A DNA stretch of 64,000 nucleotides from Prescottella agglutinans (GTDB lineage: Bacteria; Actinomycetota; Actinomycetes; Mycobacteriales; Mycobacteriaceae): positions 186,001 to 250,000 of the forward strand of contig NZ_RKLP01000004.1 of NCBI RefSeq assembly GCF_004011865.1. The letters are read 5' to 3'. The notes under the pieces were generated by a model, which had not been told where the DNA came from, ran no database searches, and saw only the letters and a program-made list of their open reading frames with translations. Both the position numbers and the translations under genes were made by a program. Shown piece by piece: positions 42,171-50,498 of the stretch (its first letter is position 1; each line of letters starts with the position of its first letter).

Positions 42171-43825
42171 CCCTCCACCTGGCGGCGATCCTGGACCATG
42201 CGGAACCGGCCCGCGACGAAGGATTCGTCGGTGAGCGTGGCGTTGCCGGCCGGGTTCAGTCCCGTGACGTGGTAGTCGCTGTAGGCGGCCGCGTACTGCA
42301 TCGGCATCGACGAGACCAGGTTCGCCGACAGCGACGCGCCCGCATCCGCGTAGGCGTCGGCGATGGCGTCGACCGCGGCGTCGTCGGTGCAGTACAGGTA
42401 CGAACTGATCGCGCCGTGGCGGCGGACGCTGTCGGTGGCGTGCTCGACGGCGGAGTCCCGGTCGGCGCAGTCGATGACGAACGCCACGGGGCCGAACTGC
42501 TCGCCGGCGGGGAGTTGGTCCCCGCGCCGCGGATCGACGCGGACGAGCAGCGGGGTAACCGCACGCGCCTGCGGGTACTCGGGGTGGGCGTAGGCCGCGG
42601 GACGACGCACGAGGGTGCCGTCCGCGTCGGCTCGGTCCGCGAGTGCCTCGAGCGCCTGCCGGGTCGCCTCCGACTGGAGGGCACCGCAGACGGCGGCGGC
42701 TCGCCGTGGCGCGCCGGCGAGGTCGTCGATCGCCGCGCAGAGGGCCGCCACGACGTCGTCGCGGGAGACGGGGCCGTCGTCCGTGAGGACGCCGGCGTCC
42801 GGAATGTAGATGTTCTGCGGCGTCGTGCACATCTGCCCGCTGAACAGCGAGAGTCCGCCGGCCAGGGTGCGCATCGTCGCGGACAGGTCCCGGACCGAGT
42901 CGAGGATGACGGTGTTGACACCGGCCGTCTCGGTGAACACCAGGGCGTTCTCGACGTTGCGCTCGAGCCATGTCCCGAACGCCTGGCTGCCGGTGAAGTC
43001 GACGATGCGTGTCGCGGGGTCCGTGGCCAGCCGGGCGGCGATGGGTTCGTCGACGGTGTCGACGACGAGCTGGACCGCGTCGGACGGCAGGCCGGCCTCG
43101 GCCAGGACGTCACGGATGATGCTCACGGCCACCGCCGTCGCGAGCACCGACCGCGGGTGCGGCTTGACCAGAACCGGATTGCCGGTGGCCAGGTTGGCGA
43201 GGATCGCCGGGTAAGCGTTCCACGCCGGGAACGACGCGCAGGCGACGACGAGTGCCGTGCCGAGGGGGCGGGGGCGGAAGCGCTTGCGCAGCGTGACGTC
43301 CGACTTGCCGAACGTCTGCCGCCACGTCACCTGGCCGGGCACACGGTTCATGGCCGCCCACGCCATCGCGACGGCTTCCAGCCCGCGGTCGAGCGCGTTG
43401 GTCCCGCTGCCGCTGCAGGCCATGTTGAGGCTCTGCCCCGTGGTGTGGGACGTGATCGCCGCGAATTCCTGGCCCCGGTGGTGAATTCGGTGCAGAGCTT
43501 CGAGGCACACACCCACCCGCTGCTCGACTCCGGCGTCGCGGAGGGCTGCCGCGGCCTGCGCGGCGCCTTCGAGCGCTTCCTCGGCGGACGGAGCGCTGTA
43601 CGTGACGTTCAGCGCCTTGCCGGTGTAGGGCGAAACCTCGTCGGCCGTGACGCAGGACTGCGTCGGTGCCGAAAGATTCAGCGTTGCACCGTCATAGGCG
43701 CCGACGAACGCTTCGGCCTGCCGGGAGTCGGGCGGGGTGACGGAGGTGTAACCGGTCCACGCGGAGCGTGTCCGGTTGGCGTCCGCTGCTGCCTGGAGCA
43801 GCTGGAGATGTGCTTCGAAGAACAT
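42167..43825 (-). CDS. paaN: PaaN-like aldehyde dehydrogenase
   Basis: A 552-residue aldehyde-dehydrogenase-fold protein of the PaaN group from phenylacetate degradation. The catalytic residues are Cys333 (SGQMCTTPQN) and Glu299 (FTETAG), with Asn203 in FPAWNAYPA and Lys221 in VLVKPHP for cofactor. PaaN is thought to oxidise the semialdehyde formed after ring opening. No ring epoxidase (paaABCDE) or hydratase is nearby, so the aldehyde may be made by the oxygenase of this island instead. It is the first gene of the five-gene minus-strand operon; the ATG at 43825 follows AGGAACGAG. Confidence 0.88.
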   Translation of the reverse strand: MFFEAHLQLLQAAADANRTRSAWTGYTSVTPPDSRQAEAFVGAYDGATLNLSAPTQSCVTADEVSPYTGKALNVTYSAPSAEEALEGAAQAAAALRDAGVEQRVGVCLEALHRIHHRGQEFAAITSHTTGQSLNMACSGSGTNALDRGLEAVAMAWAAMNRVPGQVTWRQTFGKSDVTLRKRFRPRPLGTALVVACASFPAWNAYPAILANLATGNPVLVKPHPRSVLATAVAVSIIRDVLAEAGLPSDAVQLVVDTVDEPIAARLATDPATRIVDFTGSQAFGTWLERNVENALVFTETAGVNTVILDSVRDLSATMRTLAGGLSLFSGQMCTTPQNIYIPDAGVLTDDGPVSRDDVVAALCAAIDDLAGAPRRAAAVCGALQSEATRQALEALADRADADGTLVRRPAAYAHPEYPQARAVTPLLVRVDPRRGDQLPAGEQFGPVAFVIDCADRDSAVEHATDSVRRHGAISSYLYCTDDAAVDAIADAYADAGASLSANLVSSMPMQYAAAYSDYHVTGLNPAGNATLTDESFVAGRFRMVQDRRQVEG

Positions 43826-43911
43826 GAAGGCTCGTTCCTGTCGACGGGGTGCGACCGAGCAACGGCGGCGGGTCTGCTTCGGAGGTCGGATCATCCGGTC
43901 CACGCACGCGG

Positions 43912-43956
43912 TCACTACTATTAATGAAGTGAACCAAGCGCCGCAACGGTTGTCAA
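43912..43956 (-). promoter_or_regulatory. Candidate promoter and operator of the paaN operon
   Basis: On the minus strand TTGACA (43956-43951) is followed after 17 nt by TTCACT (43933-43928), a plausible -35/-10 pair. Overlapping the -10 is the inverted repeat TCACT-N11-AGTGA (43912-43932). Within it ACTTCATTAA is almost identical to ACTTCAATAA before the second CoA synthetase gene. Confidence 0.5.
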
Positions 43957-44001
43957 CGGTCAACTGCCGGGAGAGTGCGGATGCCCCGCGATCACGAACC
44001 G

Positions 44002-44027
44002 CCGGCCGCCTCGGGCGAGGCGGCCGG
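44002..44027 (-). terminator. Hairpin after the HxlR-type regulator gene
   Basis: A perfect 11-bp stem (44002-44012 with 44017-44027) with a GGGC/GCCC loop, enclosed by a further 6-bp pair (43983-43988 with 44029-44034). It lies 15 bp after the regulator stop on the minus strand. No U-tract follows. Confidence 0.6.
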
Positions 44028-44041
44028 ACGGGGCGTTCGGG

Positions 44042-44959
44042 TCAGGATTCGAAGACGACGGACGTGCGCTGGAGGTCCACGTCGCAGCCGCGGCACCGGA
44101 GGGCCGGCCGCAGCCAGTTGCCGCAGCCGTCGTGGCGCAGCTTGGGCCCCAACTGCTCGGCCGATACGCCCGGGTGCGCGGTCAGCGTCCAGGCGAGCAG
44201 GAAGGCGAAGATCGGGAACAGCGCCCGCCCTCGGGGCGTCAGCACGTACTCACGGCCACCTTCACCGCGGGTGAGTATCTGCACGTCGGAGAGTCGGGCC
44301 AGCCGTTCGGTCAGGGTCGTGGGCGAGATCTTCAAGATCGACTGGAACTCGCCGAATCGCCGGACGCCCGACAACGCGAGTCCGGTGACCAGCGCGCTCC
44401 AACGGTCCCCGATCGCCTCCATCACCTCGGTGAACTGGAGATCTGCCCGACTCAGGGCCGGCGAGTTCCGGGTCGACCGCCGTCGACTCCCCCGCGCGAC
44501 CAGGACCAGCGAGTCGGGGTCCATCTCGAGTCGCGCGTCCCGCGACTTGACCGTCTGCCCGCAATGGCGGCACACGAGTTCGGGCGGGCCGCGGTGGCCG
44601 CAGTCCACGTGCACCATTTCCGGCTGGAGCAGACCTTCCGCGGACCACTCCCGCTGCCAGGACCACACACTGACGAGGAACTCCCACGTCGCCAGGCCGA
44701 GGTCGGTGAGCATGTAGTCGTGTCGCTCGTGGCCGCCCGACTGCGGGCGCCGCTCCATCAGTCCCGCATCGACCAGCGCGTTCAGGCGCGACGACAGCAC
44801 GGCGGGTGGCGCCCCGGTCCGGTCGATCCACTGGCTGAATCGCCGCACGTGGTCGACGAACGCGTCGCGCAGGACGGCAACGGTCAGGCGGTCGCCGAGC
44901 AGGTCGATGGTCTGCGCCACCGGACTCGGCGCCACCGCGGCCCCAGCACCGTCGACCAC
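44042..44959 (-). CDS. Tandem HxlR-type winged-helix regulator with two zinc-knuckle motifs
   Basis: A 305-residue transcription factor made of two similar halves. Each half is an HxlR-like winged helix (IDLLGDRLTVAVLRDAFV... and MEAIGDRWSALVTGLALSG...) followed by a Cys-rich knuckle: VDCGHRGPPELVCRHCG in the first, and DGCGNWLRPALRCRGCD at the end. Wing elements are RHDYMLTDLG and GREYVLTPRG. The duplication suggests the monomer acts like the usual HxlR dimer. It sits between the two catabolic operons and is their most likely regulator. The GTG at 44959 is preferred over one 6 bp upstream because of spacing to AAGG. Confidence 0.85.
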   Translation of the reverse strand: MVDGAGAAVAPSPVAQTIDLLGDRLTVAVLRDAFVDHVRRFSQWIDRTGAPPAVLSSRLNALVDAGLMERRPQSGGHERHDYMLTDLGLATWEFLVSVWSWQREWSAEGLLQPEMVHVDCGHRGPPELVCRHCGQTVKSRDARLEMDPDSLVLVARGSRRRSTRNSPALSRADLQFTEVMEAIGDRWSALVTGLALSGVRRFGEFQSILKISPTTLTERLARLSDVQILTRGEGGREYVLTPRGRALFPIFAFLLAWTLTAHPGVSAEQLGPKLRHDGCGNWLRPALRCRGCDVDLQRTSVVFES

Positions 44960-45002
44960 GGCCACCCACCTTCCCGAAATGCCGCCCGGCGCACCTACAG
45001 CG

Positions 45003-46199
45003 TCAGGCCTCCAACACAATAGCGATGCCCTGCCCCACCCCGATGCACGCCGAGGCGACGCCGATTCCCCCGCCCAGACGGCGCAAGTGCCGCAGGCAGT
45101 CGATGACCACGCGGGCGGCCGAGGCGCCGAGTGGATGCCCCATCGCGATCGCGCCGCCGAACGGGTTGACCCGCTCGGCCGGGATGCCGGGAAGCTCACG
45201 CAGGCAAGACAGGACCACCGCCGCGAACGCCTCGTTCAGTTCGAGCACGCGGACGTCCTCGACCTTCCGCCCCGCCCGGTCCAGCGCCTTCCCGATCGCG
45301 GCGACCGGAGCCAGCGCGAACAGTTCCGGCTCGATCCCCACGACCGCCGAGGACAGGACCCGCCCGAGCGGCTCGACACCGAGTTCGGCGGCGGCGGCAC
45401 CGCTCGCGACCAGTGCAGCAACCGCGCCGTCGCTGACCGGCGAGGAGTTCCCCGCCGTGACGCTCCCCTCGGGCGAGAACGCCGGCCTCAGCGCGGCGAG
45501 CGCCGCACGATCGGCTGCCCGGATCGGTTCGTCGCGTTCCAGGCCGGACCGGGCGGTCACGAAGCCGTCGTGCACGCCGTCGGCCCACGCCCGGGCCGCG
45601 AGTTCGTGAGACCGCAGTGCCCACTCGTCCTGCTCGGCTCGACCGACGCCCTGGCGTTCGGCCACCAGTTCGGCCGAGCGGCCCAGGGATTCGACCCACG
45701 GCGCCGGGAAGCGCGGGTTGGTCATGCGCCACCCGACGGTGGTCGGCACCAGGTCGAGCGCACGCGGAAAGGCGGTGTCGACCGGGGGCAGGACGTAGGG
45801 CGCCCGGCTCATGCTCTCCGAACCCCCGGCCACCACGATGTCCGCATCGCCGACCGCGACCCGGCGGGTCGCGGACAGCACCGCTTCGGCACCGGATCCA
45901 CACAGGCGGTTCACCGAGACACCGGGGATCGTGTGGGGCAACCCGGCGAGCAGCAGGGCCATCCGGGCGATGTTGCGATTGTCCTCACCCGCACCGTTGG
46001 CGTTTCCCCAGACGACGTCGTCGATGCGCGCGGGATCGAGCTCGGGGTGCCGACCGACCAGATCCGCGATCGGTAGCGCCGCGAGGTCGTCCGCCCGGAT
46101 GTGCGACAGCGCACCCCGGGCGGAACCGAACGGGGTCCGCACTGCGTCGATCACCCACGGTGTCCGCGCATCCGCCGCCGAAGTCGCGAGTCGGGTCAT
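45003..46199 (-). CDS. Acetyl-CoA acyltransferase (thiolase, PaaJ/PcaF-like)
   Basis: A 398-residue complete thiolase. The nucleophile Cys100 is in VNRLCGSGAEAV, NEAFAA and GHPLGAS (His355) are present, and the second Cys385 is in ASACIGVGQG. It should cleave a 3-oxoacyl-CoA to acetyl-CoA plus a shortened acyl-CoA, as in beta-ketoadipyl-CoA or side-chain degradation. It lies 43 bp upstream of the regulator gene on the same strand and is divergent from a CoA synthetase. Confidence 0.93.
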   Translation of the reverse strand: MTRLATSAADARTPWVIDAVRTPFGSARGALSHIRADDLAALPIADLVGRHPELDPARIDDVVWGNANGAGEDNRNIARMALLLAGLPHTIPGVSVNRLCGSGAEAVLSATRRVAVGDADIVVAGGSESMSRAPYVLPPVDTAFPRALDLVPTTVGWRMTNPRFPAPWVESLGRSAELVAERQGVGRAEQDEWALRSHELAARAWADGVHDGFVTARSGLERDEPIRAADRAALAALRPAFSPEGSVTAGNSSPVSDGAVAALVASGAAAAELGVEPLGRVLSSAVVGIEPELFALAPVAAIGKALDRAGRKVEDVRVLELNEAFAAVVLSCLRELPGIPAERVNPFGGAIAMGHPLGASAARVVIDCLRHLRRLGGGIGVASACIGVGQGIAIVLEA

Positions 46200-46257
46200 G
46201 ACGCTCTCCTCTCCTGCCGGCGCCGAGCTGTTGCGTAAACCGGGCCGGACGTTGTCT

Positions 46258-46267
46258 ACTTCAATAA
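46258..46267 (+). promoter_or_regulatory. ACTTCAATAA motif in the thiolase/CoA-synthetase divergent promoter
   Basis: ACTTCAATAA lies within ACTT-CAAT-AAGT, a 12-bp inverted repeat, flanked by CTAC and GTAG. A 9-of-10 match occurs in the paaN operon promoter (43921-43930, minus strand). It is proposed as a site of the island's HxlR-type regulator. Confidence 0.42.
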
Positions 46268-46296
46268 GTGTAGCGAAATGGAGGAGTACAGCTCAC

Positions 46297-47871
46297 ATGT
46301 CTATCGCCAGTGTGGTGCGCGTCGCAGCCGAGCGTTTCGGTCCCGACATCGCCGTGGAGGACGACACGCGCTCGCTCACGTTCACGGAACTGTCCGATCG
46401 AGTGCATCGCCTCGCCGCCGGGCTCGACCGGATCGGACTCACGCCGGGCAGCACCGTTCTCGTACTACTGCCCAACACGACGGCCGCCGTCGAGGTCGAC
46501 CTCGCCCTGACCATCGGCGGGTACGTCCGGGTCGCCCTCAATCCTCGTGTGGGTATTCGGGACTGGGTGCGGATCATGGAGGATTGCGCACCCGCGGCAG
46601 TGATCGTCGACCCCGGGATCGCCGGGGCACCGGAGTTCGCCGCGCAGTCGACCGCCGACATCGTCATCGCGACGGACGCCTGCGACTACGCCCAGCAGAC
46701 GCTCGACGACGTCGTTTCCGAAGCGCCGGAGAGCTTCTCACTTGCCGTCCCGGATCCCGCGTCCCTCTGCGCCCTCCACTACTCCTCCGGAACGACGGGG
46801 GTACCGAAGGGCGCACAGCGATCCCACGCCAACAGGCTCGCGTCGCTGCGCGCGATGCGCGAGCACGTTCTCGCGGGCACCCTGGACGGACCGGAGCCCC
46901 CGGTCTTCCTCCACGCCGGACCGGTCATCCACACCAGCGGGCTGTTCGTCCTCCCGTTCCTCGAGGCCGGCGGGCGCCAGATCCTCCTCGACCACGCCCG
47001 GCCCGCGGACGTGATCGCGGCCGTCGACCGTCACGCGGTGACGCACACCGCGCTCGTCCCCACCGTCGTCGCGCGGCTGCTGGACTTCGACGACGCGCAG
47101 CTGGAGCCGATGCGACGGATGCGCATGCTGGCGTATGCCGGAGCACCGATGCCCGTCGAGCACATCCGCCAGGCCTACCACCGGATCACCCCCAATCTCG
47201 TTCAGTACTACGGCATGGTCGAGGCGATTCCCCCGCTCACCGTGCTCGACGCCGCGGACCACCACCGCGGGGTGACGGACGATCCCGACCTGCTCGGTTC
47301 GGTCGGGCGCCCCTGCACGGGAATCGAGATCGAGTTCCGGGTCGGCGACTCCCCCGTCCCCGACGGGGAGGTCGGTGAGCTCGTGGTCAGCGGACCGGCC
47401 GTCAGTCCCGGATACCACAACGCAGGTGCCCGAACGGACCTCGGCAAGAGCCACGCCGATGGCCTCCTCTATTCGGGCGATCTCGGATATCGGGCGGCCA
47501 CCGGCCACATCCACCTGACCGGCCGCAGCAAGGACATGATCATCACCGGCGGCTACAACGTGTACCCCCGCGAGGTCGAAGAGGCCATCGCCACCGTCCC
47601 CGGCGTGAACGACGTCGTGGTCGTGGGGCTACCGGACCCCGTGTGGGGCCAGCGCATCGTCGCCGCCTACACGGCCGATCCCCGAGCGGCCCTCGACGAC
47701 CCGAGCGTCCTCGCCGAGAGCCGACACCGACTGCCGGACTTCAAACGCCCGAAATCGGTCCACCACGTCGATGCCCTTCCCCTGACACCGCTGGGGAAGG
47801 TGGACCGCGCGAGCGCCACACGCATGCTCGAGCGCATCACGCAGGAAGCCCCCGCCCGATCCGCCAACTGA
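46297..47871 (+). CDS. Second acyl-CoA synthetase (AMP-forming)
   Basis: A 524-residue ANL ligase with a canonical ATP loop SSGTTGVPKGA at residues 163-173, a YYGMVEAIPP A5 region, the GLLYSGDLGYR loop, the hinge GRSKDMIITGGYNVYPREVEE in two parts, and the catalytic Lys near residue 508 (TPLGKVDRA). It belongs to the fatty-acid or aryl-acid CoA ligase group. GAGGAG lies 10 nt before the ATG. It is divergent from a thiolase and followed by the flavoprotein gene 35 bp later. Confidence 0.92.
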   Translation: MSIASVVRVAAERFGPDIAVEDDTRSLTFTELSDRVHRLAAGLDRIGLTPGSTVLVLLPNTTAAVEVDLALTIGGYVRVALNPRVGIRDWVRIMEDCAPAAVIVDPGIAGAPEFAAQSTADIVIATDACDYAQQTLDDVVSEAPESFSLAVPDPASLCALHYSSGTTGVPKGAQRSHANRLASLRAMREHVLAGTLDGPEPPVFLHAGPVIHTSGLFVLPFLEAGGRQILLDHARPADVIAAVDRHAVTHTALVPTVVARLLDFDDAQLEPMRRMRMLAYAGAPMPVEHIRQAYHRITPNLVQYYGMVEAIPPLTVLDAADHHRGVTDDPDLLGSVGRPCTGIEIEFRVGDSPVPDGEVGELVVSGPAVSPGYHNAGARTDLGKSHADGLLYSGDLGYRAATGHIHLTGRSKDMIITGGYNVYPREVEEAIATVPGVNDVVVVGLPDPVWGQRIVAAYTADPRAALDDPSVLAESRHRLPDFKRPKSVHHVDALPLTPLGKVDRASATRMLERITQEAPARSAN

Positions 47872-47906
47872 CCCCCCGTGTACCAACTACTCCTGAGCAG
47901 GACACC

Positions 47907-48866
47907 ATGACCAATCCCCTCCTCGACTCCCTCCGCCTCCCTGTCGTCGCCGCACCGATGTTCCTGGTCTCCGGGCCGGACCTCGTGGTCGAAGCATGCC
48001 GATCAGGCATCGTCGGGTCGTTTCCGACCCAGAACTGCCGAACCGTCGACGATCTCGACACCTGGATGGGCACGATCACCGACGGCCTGCGCGGCAACGA
48101 TGCCTCGCACGCCACCGGCCCGTGGGCGGCGAACCTCATAACCCACAGCAGCAACGCGCGATTGGCCGAGGACCTTCGCCTCATCGCCGAGTACAAGCCC
48201 CAGATTGTCATCACGGCTCTCGGCTCACCCCGGCCCGTCATGGAGGTCGTCAAGGGCTACGGCGGCACCGTCATCGCGGACGTCGTGAACATGAAACTCG
48301 CCAGGAAGGCAGCGGAGGCGGGCGCCGACGGCATGGCCTGCGTGTCGGCCGGGGCCGGCGGCCACACCGGTCACCTCTCTCCGTTCGCCTTCACCTCGGC
48401 CGTCCGCGAATTCTTCGACGGGATGGTCATCATCGGCGGCGGCATCAGCGACGGATACGGGGTCGCGGGTGCGATCACCGCGGGCGCCGACCTGGTGTAC
48501 ATGGGCACCAGATTCCTCGCCGCCGCGGAGAGCATGGCCGAGGACGCCTACAAGCAGATGGTCGTCGACCACGGTCCGGACGACCTCGTCGTGAGCCCCG
48601 CGATCACCGGAACCCCCGCGTCGTGGCTCAAGCCGAGCCTGCTCGCCTGCGGCCTGGACCCCGACAACCTCGAACCGCCCGCCGGCGAGAAGAACTACAC
48701 CGCCGGAACCGCCTCACTCAAGCGGTGGAAGGACGTCTGGGCCGCCGGTCAGGGTCTGCAGACCATCCGCGCGGTCGAACCGGTGAGCGCCATCGTCGAT
48801 CGCATCGAGAAGGAGTACGACACGGCGCTGCGCCGGGTGTCGGACCGAGTGACCGACGCCGGCTGA
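47907..48866 (+). CDS. Nitronate monooxygenase / 2-nitropropane dioxygenase-like flavoprotein
   Basis: A 319-residue FMN TIM-barrel enzyme. Motifs are LPVVAAPMFLVSGP near the N-terminus, ACVSAGAGGHTGHLSPFAF with the active-site His, IIGGGISDGYGVAGA and GADLVYMGTRFLAAAES for FMN phosphate binding. True nitronate oxidation is one role; many relatives act on enoyl-CoA or unknown substrates. Within this island a flavin-dependent oxidation of an acyl-CoA is as plausible. It is probably cotranscribed with the CoA synthetase. Confidence 0.9.
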   Translation: MTNPLLDSLRLPVVAAPMFLVSGPDLVVEACRSGIVGSFPTQNCRTVDDLDTWMGTITDGLRGNDASHATGPWAANLITHSSNARLAEDLRLIAEYKPQIVITALGSPRPVMEVVKGYGGTVIADVVNMKLARKAAEAGADGMACVSAGAGGHTGHLSPFAFTSAVREFFDGMVIIGGGISDGYGVAGAITAGADLVYMGTRFLAAAESMAEDAYKQMVVDHGPDDLVVSPAITGTPASWLKPSLLACGLDPDNLEPPAGEKNYTAGTASLKRWKDVWAAGQGLQTIRAVEPVSAIVDRIEKEYDTALRRVSDRVTDAG

Positions 48867-48867
48867 G

Positions 48868-48904
48868 ATCGGGGCCGAGGTCTTCCGAAGACCTCGGCCC
48901 CGAT
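48868..48904. terminator. Bidirectional terminator between flavoprotein and MFS genes
   Basis: A perfect 18-bp inverted repeat (48868-48885 with 48887-48904) around one central base, starting 1 bp after the flavoprotein stop and ending 10 bp from the MFS stop. It can fold with equal stability on both strands and so serve both convergent genes. Confidence 0.78.
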
Positions 48905-48914
48905 GAGAACATCG

Positions 48915-50390
48915 TCAGGAACGGCGACCGGCAGCCGACGCGGCTCGCCGCTGCTCACCCTTCGCGGCTCGTCGCGGTGGCATCAGTGCCGCCGCGACGA
49001 CCGCCACCGCCACGAACCCGGCACCGACGTACAGCGCCGGCGCCAGCGCGTCGGTGTATCCGGTCGGCGTGAGACTGCCGCCCGCGCCGAGGAACACCGC
49101 CGTCAGCAGGGCGATACCGAGCGCGACGCCGATCTCGCGCAGCGTCGAATTGATCGAACTGGCCGTCGCATGATCGGCCTCCTTCATGTCGGCGAGCACC
49201 GCCGTCGCATTGGGCGCGAACGTCAATCCCATTCCGACACCGGCCATCACGAACGCCGGGACCAGACTCGAGTACGCCACCCCCGGCTCGATCAACCCGG
49301 CCATCCACACCAGCGAGAGCCCCTGCAGGACAAGACCGGTCACCAGCAGGGCGCGCAACCCGACACGCGGCGCCAGCAGGCCCGCGATCGGCGCGACGAT
49401 CATCGGCGCCGCCGTCCACGGCAGGGTCCTCAGGCCCGCCGCGAACGGGCTGTATCCGGACACGATCTGCAGGTACTGCGAGAGCAGGAACACCGCGCCC
49501 ATCATGCCGAGCGTGAACGTGAGCGCGATGACGTTGGCGAGCGAGAACTGCCGGGACCGGAACAGCCGCAGCGGCATCACCGGGAACTCGGCCCGCGACT
49601 CGCGAACGAGGAAGGCCACCAGCAGCGCCGCGGCCGCCGCCAGCGCACCGAGCACGGAGACGCTGGTCCACCCGTCGTCGTTGCCGTGCACGATGCCCCA
49701 CACTCCGAGGAAGACGGCGCCACCGGAGAAGAGCACCCCCATGGGGTCGAGCGGTTGACGCCGACCCTTCGATTCACGCAGCGCGTAGAGCACCAACGGC
49801 ACCGCCAGTGCGGCGACCGGGACGTTGAGCCAGAAGACGGCCTGCCACGAGACCCCGTCGACCACCGCGCCACCGACGACCGGCCCGAGCGCGACACCGA
49901 GTCCGGACACACCACCCCAGACGCCGATCGCCAGGGCCCGCTTCGCGAGCGGGACGGCACCCGCGAGCAACGTCAGGGAGAGCGGCATGATCGCCGCGGC
50001 GCCCACACCCTGGACGGCCCGGGCGGCGATGAGCATGCCCGGGGTGGTCGACAGCGCGGATGCGATCGATGCGGCCGTGAACACGCCTATGCCCCAGAGG
50101 AACACGCGGCGCCGGCCGAGCCGGTCACCGAGCGTGGACAGCGACAGCATGAGCGTCGCGAACGCGAGCGTGTAGGCATTCATGAACCACTGCAACTGCC
50201 CCACCGACGCGTTCAGGTCGGCGCGGATGACGGGCAGCGCGCTGGTCATCACGAGGTTGTCGAGCGTGGCCATGAACATCGGGATCGAGGCGGCGACGAT
50301 GGCCAGCCAGACGGGAACGCGCCGCCCGGGCGGCGCCCCGGAACTCTCCGCGGAAGATCGAGGATCGAGTTGATCGGTGAGGGTCGTCAT
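48915..50390 (-). CDS. MFS multidrug efflux transporter (DHA2, 14-TM)
   Basis: A 491-residue inner-membrane drug/proton antiporter with about 14 hydrophobic segments. It begins with a polar N-terminus (to about residue 25), then VPVWLAIVAASIPMFMATLD, and carries motif A LGDRLGRRRVFLWGI and the motif C-like GLGVALGPVVGG of exporters. Substrate unknown. It is divergent from a TetR repressor, the classical arrangement for inducible efflux. Confidence 0.93.
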   Translation of the reverse strand: MTTLTDQLDPRSSAESSGAPPGRRVPVWLAIVAASIPMFMATLDNLVMTSALPVIRADLNASVGQLQWFMNAYTLAFATLMLSLSTLGDRLGRRRVFLWGIGVFTAASIASALSTTPGMLIAARAVQGVGAAAIMPLSLTLLAGAVPLAKRALAIGVWGGVSGLGVALGPVVGGAVVDGVSWQAVFWLNVPVAALAVPLVLYALRESKGRRQPLDPMGVLFSGGAVFLGVWGIVHGNDDGWTSVSVLGALAAAAALLVAFLVRESRAEFPVMPLRLFRSRQFSLANVIALTFTLGMMGAVFLLSQYLQIVSGYSPFAAGLRTLPWTAAPMIVAPIAGLLAPRVGLRALLVTGLVLQGLSLVWMAGLIEPGVAYSSLVPAFVMAGVGMGLTFAPNATAVLADMKEADHATASSINSTLREIGVALGIALLTAVFLGAGGSLTPTGYTDALAPALYVGAGFVAVAVVAAALMPPRRAAKGEQRRAASAAGRRS

Positions 50391-50419
50391 GTCGGCTCCT
50401 GGGGCCTGCGGACGGGAAT

Positions 50420-50498
50420 GTCGGGAACTCCCGACTTGTAAGCATCGAATGATTACTTATGCGATCCGACGGTAGTTATCGAGTGATAACCTGTCAAC
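50420..50498. promoter_or_regulatory. Divergent TetR/MFS control region with two operator-like sites
   Basis: GTTATC-GAGT-GATAAC (50475-50490) is a perfect 6-bp inverted repeat. The word ATCGARTGATWACYT occurs twice, near 50443 and 50477, 34 bp apart. A third symmetrical element, GTCGGGA-AC-TCCCGAC, lies at 50420-50435 in the MFS leader. TAACCT (50487-50492) ends 6 nt before the TetR ATG, so the repressor gene looks leaderless and its -10 overlaps an operator. Confidence 0.58.

Noticed and set aside
36505-48915. Catabolic island as an integrated mobile element
   Set aside because: No integrase, transposase, tRNA target or flanking direct repeats were seen, and base composition looks like the rest of the window.
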